Of a stretch of 16,825 nt of DNA, positions 9,801-15,286 are shown one piece after another. This DNA is from Planctomycetota bacterium (GTDB taxonomy: Bacteria > Planctomycetota > UBA8742 > SKZP01), in contig SKZP01000220.1 in the NCBI GenBank assembly GCA_007127275.1, positions 1-16,825 of the forward strand, written 5' to 3'. The notes beneath the pieces are model-generated. The model had not been told where the DNA came from, did no database searches, and worked only from the letters and a program-made list of their open reading frames with translations. Position numbers and translations under genes: made by a program. Each line of letters begins with the position of its first letter. Position 1 is the stretch's first letter.

Positions 9801-10666
9801 CTTGCCACCGGGGCGGTACCGTCGAAGCCGACCACGGCCAAATCCGGAAAACTTTGATCCTGCACGGAAACCGCCGAATCCTGTGGGCTGTGCGCCCCAG
9901 CAGGAGAGAGCGGCAGATTGACCGCACTCGTTGTCTCGGGAGACGCGTGCGTGCGTGTGGCGTCCGCGGGCTGTTGCGGTGCCGGCGGCGTCTGCGGCGG
10001 AGTCTTGCGCGCTTGCGGCGGTGAGGGAGACTGCAACGAGGAATGCGCGACTGCCTTTCGGCGGCGGCTGGATGCGGCAGCGTCTTTTTGCCGGGGATCC
10101 TCGCCAGGCTCGTCAGCGGATGGTGCCTGCTCTCGGCTGGGCCGTTGCTTGTCGAGCTGAATCTTCGCTCGAACGGCGCGAGCATGGGCCGGGCTGATCT
10201 GGCCGTTCTCTTCGAGGCGCGTGAGCAGATCCGTCTCCATGCCGCGCAGCCGCTGTTGCGCCACTTCGAGGTACGCGGCGCGCAAGTCGTCGCGGCTGAC
10301 GAGCTTCGCCAGGTCGACAATGCGCGCCTGCTCGTGCAACAGCGAGCGCTCCGCCTCGCTCAACCGCACGCCGCCGGCCTGTGGCAGGGTTCCGTCGGAT
10401 TCGGGCGAGCGCCGTCGTTTCTCGTGGGCGCGCAACCGCACGAGCTTGACGCTGTCGGAGCTTTCCAATTCGGCGCGCCACATCTGCTCGACGCGCTGTG
10501 CGCCGTCCACGTCGAGCTGGCCGGTACGTACAAGCTCCCGCAGCAGGTCCGTGTCGTGCCCTTTCGAGCGCAACATCCCCACGCGCCGTAGCGACTCGCG
10601 CACGCGCTCAACCGGCACAAGCCCCGCTTCCCGGATAAGCCGGGCCAATTCGCGGTCGCGATCCAT
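6839..10666 (-). CDS. Large membrane Ser/Thr protein kinase with triplicated N-terminal module
   Basis: This is a 1275-residue Hanks-type kinase. Residues 1-62, 110-170 and 345-410 are three similar helical modules, joined by long Pro/Ser/Ala-rich, probably disordered linkers (171-345, 411-665). The kinase domain spans about 670-1012: KGGMGSV (679-685), the VAMK lysine (Lys700), HRDLKPEN (810-817), DWG in place of DFG (830-832), and SPEQARG (915-921). About 60 Ser/Arg-rich residues (838-900) are inserted between DWG and the P+1 region, enlarging the activation segment. A membrane helix follows (about 1036-1057), then a roughly 215-residue outer part that begins with a charged helix. It probably phosphorylates cytosolic proteins in response to an envelope signal. 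ATG 10666 (MDRDREL) was chosen because the frame upstream to 11056 has non-protein-like composition. No substrate or phosphatase gene is adjacent. Confidence 0.92.
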   Translation of the reverse strand: MDRDRELARLIREAGLVPVERVRESLRRVGMLRSKGHDTDLLRELVRTGQLDVDGAQRVEQMWRAELESSDSVKLVRLRAHEKRRRSPESDGTLPQAGGVRLSEAERSLLHEQARIVDLAKLVSRDDLRAAYLEVAQQRLRGMETDLLTRLEENGQISPAHARAVRAKIQLDKQRPSREQAPSADEPGEDPRQKDAAASSRRRKAVAHSSLQSPSPPQARKTPPQTPPAPQQPADATRTHASPETTSAVNLPLSPAGAHSPQDSAVSVQDQSFPDLAVVGFDGTAPVASVAAPRAPAEKTQSESGDGSGKAPAASAGGRASSEKPRGLQASRGAQGRPASPAEALRHRDRALARILVERLQRLNEPQLASLERRMDAARRRGRRTDLAQELLNAGLMSWEDLEPLLNELPRVPGDMSGEERLAEAHAATERTSGGSGKSGGAASTPASSGSRRINPLGGGPLPGSRGEGGSSRVRRVPAGESADMHEPPPVALPRQGAAAPGKPGKQPEPPAAADSTGVALPPERLVTYIPQVKLPRSQPTGAGRHAGSAKRRAKRPTRRTPRQPPRMQESPRFDEAAPAALPHPPAGARTHGTYEADPEDAEPLGALEGDVGEDRLSVRRALGLGSGVHLREEPEAGVEEWGESEIGAAGQPTSPTEAEPGPLAGRRSKYKLLNKIAKGGMGSVVRVEDCDIRRVVAMKRLENWRDREAMERFIEEAQVTGQLEHPNIVPVHDIGLDPQGRLFFTMKFVHGESLAQILEQIRRRSRNNKNKTKGTREVTYRGFNLARLLQVFLKVCDAISFAHAKGVIHRDLKPENVMVGAFGEVLVMDWGVAKLIEPKAPEKEVPADSRERVKRRRSSGRLPRMGGLVQTGSAGTEYDHHATSKSGRVRSSRAENSSLQSQTGDIVGTAMYMSPEQARGEVGSLDERTDVYALGAMLYEILTLEPPFDGHNVFMILRAVLDEEVVPPRTRAPERQIPADLEHIVLRAMEKNRADRYPSAEALKADLLNYVEGRMIEAASYTSMQRISHWLRRPAKLAALAAALLLVGAATWVVLTHPALFGESGATDAQHVEALESLEQRLHRMESRAHDARAAKRHARIQETRLRHAWLNDLRQQLDRYVAAGELHKAQATVSRWQRLVQREKDPALALARANVFRLRAGGAVKAFDVSVLPRGAWRMRWAVVPAEPRAGDAVQGESPAVLLVRAQGRDLYAYHAATGERLLRLERLPSRVRHLLPDPNVRGRLEAYDQHGRVHRLELSPVADALRVESAQR

Positions 10667-11025
10667 GGGACAATCCAACGGCAAACGAAGCCGACGAACA
10701 AGCGAACATACTACGGCGCACCTCCTACCCGAAGTATAGGCAACGACTTGCAAACGGGAAAGAGGAGAGGCCGAGGGCGGCGTGGGCCGAGGGCGCCGTC
10801 GCGGACTCCCGTTGGCTGCGCCGGAAGGATATGATTGGGGGAGCCAGCTTCCTGGTACACGTTCATGTGTGGCGCGAATGCCCAACGGGGCGCGCAAGAG
10901 AGCGGCGAACCCCGCGAGGCGCAGCCGCGCAAGACAACACAGCGCTCGCCTCGAAGGGCGTGCGCCCTGCGCTCGCCTTTGGTGCGCCACGCACGCTTCC
11001 GCGACAAGCGAACAAGGACACCGCC
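10667..11025. promoter_or_regulatory. Divergent intergenic region between kinase and PhzF-like genes
   Basis: This 359-bp gap lies between the two divergent start codons and should hold both promoters. For the kinase strand, TATACT (10738 down to 10733) matches the -10 consensus at five of six positions, but no good -35 is spaced correctly. On the same strand a perfect AGGAGG (10726 down to 10721) lies 54 nt ahead of the kinase ATG, too far to serve it. For the PhzF-like gene, AAGGA at 11014-11018 is 7 nt before the ATG. The frame stays open upstream of 11026 on the + strand to 10831, but the residues there look non-coding. Confidence 0.4.
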
Positions 11026-11901
11026 ATGTCTCAAGCTCATCCGAGTAGGGTGCCACTCTACCGCGTCAATGCCTTCGCTCGAGGGCTGGGTGAGGGCAAT
11101 CCCTGCGTGGTGCTGCTGTTCGAGCGAGCGCAGGCGCGCTTCGACAACGACGAGTGGCTCATGCAGTTTGCGCGGGAGATGGATGTACCGGCGACGGCCT
11201 ACGTGCGCATCCTGGACGTGGCGGAAGCCCGCTTCGAGATACGCTGGTTCGCACCGAGCGACGAAGAGATTGAATTGTGCGGCCACGGTACCGTAGCCGC
11301 CGCACACGCGTTGACCGAGCACTACGGAATCACGCCCACCAGGCAACGGCCGCTGTGGCTTGCCACGCGCAACTACGGCACCGTCGAGGCGTGGCTCAAC
11401 GAGGTGGACAACAACAACGACGACGGTAGCGGCGCACGCTCAGTGGTCGAGTTCGCCTTTCCGTCGCTTGCAACCGAGCCGGTGGACGAGCCGCCGACGT
11501 TGCGCGCCGGCCTTGGTGGGGAGACGCCCCCGCAGTTCGTCGGTCGGTGCGACGGCAAATTGCTTGTGGAGGTGGCGACGGAGGCGGAGGTGCGCGGCAT
11601 GGTGCCGGCCGTGCCGTCGCTGCTCGAGGCGAACCGCTACCCGAGCATTGTGACCGCACGGGCGGAGGAGCCGTCACGCGGCTACGACTTCGTCTCGCGC
11701 GTTTTCTACCTTCGCGAAGATCCCGTGACCGGCTCCGCACATGCCGGGCTCGCGCCATATTGGGCAGAAAAGCTCGGCAAGCGCACCCTCGTCGGCTACC
11801 AAGCTAGCGCACGCGGCGGCTTCGTTCACATGCACCTCGAGGACGCTCGCGTCATCCTCGGCGGCCCTGCCGCGACTGTAGTCCGCGGCAACCTCGGGTG
11901 A
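11026..11901 (+). CDS. PhzF-fold family protein with substituted catalytic Glu
   Basis: This 291-residue protein has the PhzF (diaminopimelate-epimerase-like) two-lobed fold. Family landmarks: VNAFARGLGEGNPCVVLL (14-31; usually VDAF...GNPAAV), the turn ELCGHGTVAAAHAL (84-96; usually CGHATLA), and DPVTGSAHAGLAPYW (232-246) closing the active site. Characterised PhzF enzymes are isomerases that use a Glu within 'SET-A/T-F' for proton transfer. Here the aligned stretch is DVPATAYV (53-60) and the Glu position is Ala56. The substrate is unknown; most family members are not phenazine enzymes, and no phenazine genes are nearby. A short acidic, Asn-rich insert (NEVDNNNDDGSG, 125-136) lies before the second lobe. 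ATG 11026 was chosen for its AAGGA ribosome site 7 nt upstream. It is probably transcribed alone, divergent from the kinase. Confidence 0.88.
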   Translation: MSQAHPSRVPLYRVNAFARGLGEGNPCVVLLFERAQARFDNDEWLMQFAREMDVPATAYVRILDVAEARFEIRWFAPSDEEIELCGHGTVAAAHALTEHYGITPTRQRPLWLATRNYGTVEAWLNEVDNNNDDGSGARSVVEFAFPSLATEPVDEPPTLRAGLGGETPPQFVGRCDGKLLVEVATEAEVRGMVPAVPSLLEANRYPSIVTARAEEPSRGYDFVSRVFYLREDPVTGSAHAGLAPYWAEKLGKRTLVGYQASARGGFVHMHLEDARVILGGPAATVVRGNLG

Positions 11902-12110
11902 AACACGGAGCAGCCACGCCGCCTAAGGACCCAGAATCATATTCTTGGCAGTTACCCATGCACAATCCATGCAGATGTCACGAGTGAGGGGCACTTGGTA
12001 CGCATGCGTTTCAGCGCCGGCAGTTGCCGGTTGGGTTTAGGCGGGCACACGACAGCTCCCTAATGTGGTTGCAGAGAAACCAATGATTCCAACCTGCGGG
12101 GCAGTACGAC

Positions 12111-12144
12111 GGCGCCAATCCATGAAGTACGCGGATTGGTCGCC
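12111..12144. repeat. Intergenic hairpin, possible bidirectional terminator
   Basis: GGCGCCAATCC (12111-12121) pairs with GGATTGGTCGCC (12133-12144) with one bulged base and an 11-nt loop. A further copy of GGATTGG follows at 12154-12160. No T-run follows on either strand, so factor-independent termination is not clearly supported. Its place between two convergent genes fits a transcription barrier or a REP-type cluster. Confidence 0.45.
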
Positions 12145-12158
12145 GACGTGTCCGGATT

Positions 12159-12280
12159 GGTTCGTTGCACGTGGGTGGACGCGGTGGTCCGCCCTACGGT
12201 TCGTTGCACGTGGGCGAAACGGAGGCCCGCCTTTTTGATTCGGGGTTGGTCTAGCTGTTCCTGTTCGTCCACAGCCTCTT
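12159..12280. repeat. REP-like palindromes, copy B (two tandem units plus tail)
   Basis: GGTTCGTTGCACGTGGG occurs at 12159-12175 and again at 12198-12214, a 39-bp period. Unit 1 contains GGGTGGAC (12173-12180), loop GCGGTG and GTCCGCCC (12187-12194): the same 8-bp stem and 6-nt loop as copy A at 2990-3011. Unit 2 has a weaker version, GTGGGC (12210-12215) against GCCCGC (12225-12230), and its ACGGAGG loop region matches copy A closely. The tail to about 12280 also aligns with copy A's 3' flank. Confidence 0.55.
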
Positions 12281-12466
12281 TGACGCGAAGCGGAGCGGCC
12301 ACACGTGGGGCGTTTCGCAAATCTCGAGACGACGGGGCTCATTGCTGGCGAGCCATTTGGCACGTTGAGCAGCGCAACCGACAACAAACCCAGGGGTACG
12401 GCCGGCTCGTGCTGCCGAAACAATGTTCGAATGCAACGGCATACGTAAACGACGACGGACGCGACG

Positions 12467-14359
12467 TCACGCCTCGGCGGCTAACTCGCGCATGTGGGCT
12501 TCTCGCTCGGGAAGGCCGCAGGTTTTGTAGATGTCGGCGGCGCGCTCGAAGTGGCGCCGGGCGGTGACTTTGTCCCCCATCTCGCGCATCAACTCGGCCA
12601 TCCAATACAGCGACTCGGCAATGCCAAGTTGGCTACCTAGCTGCTCGCGAATGCCCAGGGCAGCGTCGAAGTGCCAGCGGGCAAGATCCCCTTCGCCGGT
12701 TTCGAAGGCGACGACTCCGAGGTTTTGGTGGCAGACGGCTTCATTCGTCTTGTCGCTCAAGTCCTCGGCAATGGTTTTCGCACGCCGGAAGTGTTCGCGG
12801 GCCTTTTCGTACTGCTGCCGTTCGAGGTGGATGAGGCCAATGGCGGCAAGGGTGGGGCCGAGACCGCGCTTGATGCCGAGTTCTTCTTCGAGTTTGCGGG
12901 CTTGCTCGTAGTAGTCGAGCGCTTGGTCGTAGTCTTCCTTCGCGTGGTGCACGAGGCCGACCTGGTGCAGAGTGGCGGCCATGGCTTCGTTGTCGCCGCT
13001 TGCGCGTTGCAACTCGAGGGCCTGCTCGTACCAGGCCAGCGCTCCGTCGTAGTCCCCGCGGTCCTGGTGGATGGTGCCAATCTGGTGCAGCACGGCACTC
13101 TCGACGCTGCCTCCCGCTTGCTTTTGCAAGTCGAGGGATTGCTGGTAGTAGCCGAGCGCCTTGGACAGGTCTCCCTGGGCCTGGGCGAGGTGGCCGAGTT
13201 GGTGCAGCGTGCCGGCTTGGGCGGAGACGTCGCCGAGTTGCTCGAACATGCCGAGGGCGCGGCTGTAGAGGTCCTGGGCCTCGGCGTATTCGCCACGGTC
13301 GGCGGCGAGGCGGCCAAGGTTGTGCAGCATGGTGCCGCGACGACGGGCGTCCATGCGGCGGGTGCCGGCGTCGTTGCGCTGCTTGCCGTGCATCTCGTAG
13401 GCGAGCTTCGCGTCGTCGAGGTGGCCGGCGTGGTGCAACAATTCGCCGAGCACACGGAAGTGCTCCGGCTTGAGCTTCGTGGCCCAGCGTCGCATGCTTT
13501 CCTCGAGCACCGAGCCACCGACACGCATCTGCAAGTCGACGAGCAGGTCGGGCAAGAGGTGTTCAATGCGGTGGCCGCGGCCGGCGTAGTCGGCAATCAG
13601 GCCCTCGACGACGGGGTTGGTCTCGCCGGGGCGGAAGTTCCAGAAGAAGCCGCGGGCCTTGTCCTGCGCGTCGCGCATGGCGAGCTTGTTGTCGTCGAGG
13701 TTGAAGTCGTTGCCCGAGTAGCCGAGAAAGAGAAAGAAGTAATGCTCGAGCAGCGACTGCAGCACTTGCTTCTTCGCGTTGGCGAGGCCGCGGCCGGTAT
13801 CTTTCAGCGTGGCAATAATGGTGTCCTTGGCGTCAATGCAGCCGTGGATCTTGATCAGCGTCGTTTCCCCCTCGGCGGGGCCGTGTTCGAGATACGCGGC
13901 AAACTCCTCGTCGCGGCGGAAGACCCGAAACGGGACTTCCAGCGCCCGAAGCGCCTTCTCAATGAAGGTGTCGAAGTTTGCGGTGACAATCACCGGCAAA
14001 TACCCCGTTTTGGCGAGCGAGGCGAGGTAGAGGTGGTTGAGGTTGGGCTCGCCCGTTTTCAGCACGTCGAGGCTGTTGAAGAACTCGTCGCCGAAGATGT
14101 CCTGCAGCTTGCCGGCAATCAACTCCGGCGGTAGTTGCGCCTCCTTGACGTTCTTTGCAAAACTCTGGCCGCTTGGCTCGCCGCTGGCTTCGCCGACGGC
14201 GTCGAGCATGGCGTCGGTGAGGGCGCGCCAACTCGGCAGACTGGTCGGCGGGTCCATGGAGATGCCGGCACCACAGAAGACGGCGAGTTGGCGACGGTGT
14301 ACGTGATCGGCAAGCGTCTCGAAAAGTTGTTCGCGAGTCAGCGACGCGGTGGCGGCCAT
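12467..14359 (-). CDS. SIR2-like domain fused to TPR array (putative NAD+-consuming effector)
   Basis: This 630-residue soluble protein has a SIR2-like domain (about 10-280): FCGAGIS (28-34), TANFD (126-130; Asn128 and Asp130 in the NAD site), KIHG (170-173; His172 the expected catalytic His) and LGYSGND (212-218). The zinc-binding Cys pairs of classic deacetylase sirtuins are not evident, and the motifs fit the SIR2_2 group, many of whose studied members are NAD+-degrading phage-defence effectors. From about 300 to 625 there are tetratricopeptide repeats. The LHxLG-type positions recur near 345, 385, 424, 464, 504, 544 and 584, an almost exact 40-residue period typical of signalling TPR arrays. 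An NADase triggered by a ligand or partner bound to the TPRs is inference; no experiment is implied. The start is strongly supported by GAGGAG 8 nt upstream. No partner gene is adjacent, so it would act alone or in trans. Confidence 0.9.
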   Translation of the reverse strand: MAATASLTREQLFETLADHVHRRQLAVFCGAGISMDPPTSLPSWRALTDAMLDAVGEASGEPSGQSFAKNVKEAQLPPELIAGKLQDIFGDEFFNSLDVLKTGEPNLNHLYLASLAKTGYLPVIVTANFDTFIEKALRALEVPFRVFRRDEEFAAYLEHGPAEGETTLIKIHGCIDAKDTIIATLKDTGRGLANAKKQVLQSLLEHYFFLFLGYSGNDFNLDDNKLAMRDAQDKARGFFWNFRPGETNPVVEGLIADYAGRGHRIEHLLPDLLVDLQMRVGGSVLEESMRRWATKLKPEHFRVLGELLHHAGHLDDAKLAYEMHGKQRNDAGTRRMDARRRGTMLHNLGRLAADRGEYAEAQDLYSRALGMFEQLGDVSAQAGTLHQLGHLAQAQGDLSKALGYYQQSLDLQKQAGGSVESAVLHQIGTIHQDRGDYDGALAWYEQALELQRASGDNEAMAATLHQVGLVHHAKEDYDQALDYYEQARKLEEELGIKRGLGPTLAAIGLIHLERQQYEKAREHFRRAKTIAEDLSDKTNEAVCHQNLGVVAFETGEGDLARWHFDAALGIREQLGSQLGIAESLYWMAELMREMGDKVTARRHFERAADIYKTCGLPEREAHMRELAAEA

Positions 14360-14726
14360 GGAACGCACTCCTCGGGAAAGGGGCAGGAACGGGGCATGAG
14401 GCGCAGGCAGACGAGAGCCCCGGAATCTTCGCACCCTCTCGGCCAGCGCTGCAAGTCCGAGCGAAAAAGCCCGTGCGGATCCGTGCCCCCCCCCGAGGGG
14501 TGTGCGGCGCAACACCAACCGAGCCAGGCCCGCGCCGTTCTCGGGGACGAGGCGACGGAACGCGACGCGTCGAGCTCGCCGGCTCCTGGCCCAGCGGCCC
14601 CCGTCACTCGGGCGCGCCCCGCTTGCAACGTCGTGTTCGTACCACCATTTGCCCCGCAATGTGCGTCGCCGCGCAACGGACCCGCCGTTCACCGACTGAA
14701 CGTAGTCTGACATTGCGAGCAACTGA
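14360..14726. other. Region upstream of SIR2-TPR gene, no gene seen
   Basis: About 370 bp. Frames are open on both strands but give Arg/Pro-rich, non-protein-like translations. A run of nine C residues sits at 14486-14494. The promoter for the SIR2-TPR gene must be here, but I see no confident hexamers. Confidence 0.45.
14368..14373 (-). promoter_or_regulatory. Ribosome binding site fixing the SIR2-TPR start
   Basis: GAGGAG on the minus strand lies 8 nt ahead of the ATG at 14359. The open frame continues upstream to 14722, but that extension is Arg-rich and lacks domain features, so this site decides for the shorter 630-residue product. Confidence 0.75.
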
Positions 14727-14901
14727 GGAGCTGTCAGAAAATACCTTCCGAATTTGAGCTACTGCGCTCGACAGTACTTCGTTGTCGTCATTTCCGCTTC
14801 TCAACGTGGCTACCGCCACGCCTCTGCTGCTCAACTTCTTCCGCCTTGCACAGCCTTCGCTCGTGACGCTCAACTTTCGGAAGGTTTTTCCTGACAGCTC
14901 C
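14727..14901. mobile_element. MITE-like element with 26-bp terminal inverted repeats
   Basis: The ends 14727-14752 and 14876-14901 are inverted copies matching at 24 of 26 positions; both begin GGAGCTGTCAG inward and share ACCTTCCGAA. Similarity continues a little further inward (TTTGAGC against GTTGAGC with one gap). The trinucleotide TGA flanks both sides (14724-14726 and 14902-14904), consistent with a 3-bp target duplication, though three bases can match by chance. The 123-bp interior has no transposase, so it would be non-autonomous, mobilised by a related insertion sequence elsewhere. I cannot assign the IS family from the ends. Confidence 0.75.
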
Positions 14902-14957
14902 TGAGGGGAGATGTGCGCTCTTCTCCGGTGGAGCACACCTCTCCTTTGTCGCCATCT

Positions 14958-15257
14958 TCATGTGGAGGGACGGTACCGGATACGGTTCACCGGCTTGTCG
15001 GCCGCGGCTTCGAAGCAGGTAAAGGTGAGCTCCGCACGGTCGTGGGCAACCGCCCCGTCCATGCGCGCCTTTACGGGATCCCGGCGGTACGGCACCTCGG
15101 CCCGTGTTCGCACTGCCTCGCTCCGAGGCGGCGCCAAGTCGTCGTCCCCGGCAGGGGCCGGCGTGTGCGTGGCGGCGCGGGGCCCGGGACCTGTGCCGTT
15201 CGTCGCGAGAGGTTCCGGCCGCGCCCCGTCGACACCTGCCGGGGATGATGATCTCAC
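14958..15257 (-). CDS. Doubtful small hypothetical protein
   Basis: A 99-residue frame starting at GTG 15257, 29 bp after the phosphatase stop on the same strand. The codons are G-starting and GC-ending to a degree typical of this genome, and the second half (RAEVPYRRDPVKARMDG, then AELTFTCFEAAADKP) reads like a real protein, while the first half is Pro/Gly-rich. There is no good ribosome site before the GTG. An internal ATG preceded by AAAGG would give only about 34 residues. I recognise no family. It could be a small gene downstream of the phosphatase, the remains of a larger one, or chance. Confidence 0.3.
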   Translation of the reverse strand: MRSSSPAGVDGARPEPLATNGTGPGPRAATHTPAPAGDDDLAPPRSEAVRTRAEVPYRRDPVKARMDGAVAHDRAELTFTCFEAAADKPVNRIRYRPST

Positions 15258-15272
15258 ACAACCGTTCGAGCG

Positions 15273-15286
15273 GCGCCGGACGGCGC
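15273..15286 (-). terminator. Possible hairpin directly after the phosphatase stop
   Basis: On the minus strand GCGCC-GTCC-GGCGC follows the TAA stop immediately: a 5-bp GC stem with a 4-nt loop. There is no T-run after it on that strand, so termination is uncertain. On the plus strand TTATT follows the stem, but no gene would use it. Confidence 0.25.

Larger units (their letters stand above)
11902..12466. other. Convergent intergenic region with palindrome cluster, no gene
   Basis: About 565 bp between the PhzF-like stop and the SIR2-TPR stop, which face each other. No open frame has a plausible ribosome site or family motif. The notable content is the palindrome cluster at 12111-12230. A small perfect inverted repeat, CCGGCA-GT-TGCCGG, lies near 12018-12031 but its 2-nt loop makes it an unlikely RNA hairpin. 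Sequence from 12300 to 12466 shows nothing I recognise. Confidence 0.6.

Noticed and set aside
10667..11056. Upstream extension of the kinase frame by 130 residues
   Set aside because: The added residues are Arg/Ser/Pro-rich with no structure and run across the promoter region and the start of the divergent PhzF-like gene.
12048..12056. GACAGCTCC, identical to nine bases of the MITE-like element's right end
   Set aside because: The match does not extend on either side and no inverted partner lies nearby, so it is probably chance rather than a second element.
12159..12214. Two direct repeats with a 39-bp period considered as a CRISPR array
   Set aside because: Only two copies, a 17-bp repeat, and the 'spacers' are themselves related palindromes; no cas genes are present.
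12671..14134. 487-residue open frame antisense to the SIR2-TPR gene
   Set aside because: A shadow caused by GC-ending codons and the repeated TPR units; its Val/Leu/Glu-rich text has no domain or ribosome site.
14486..14494. Run of nine C residues, possible phase-variation tract
   Set aside because: It lies outside any supported coding frame and has no clear promoter spacing role; a short homopolymer in high-GC DNA is unremarkable.
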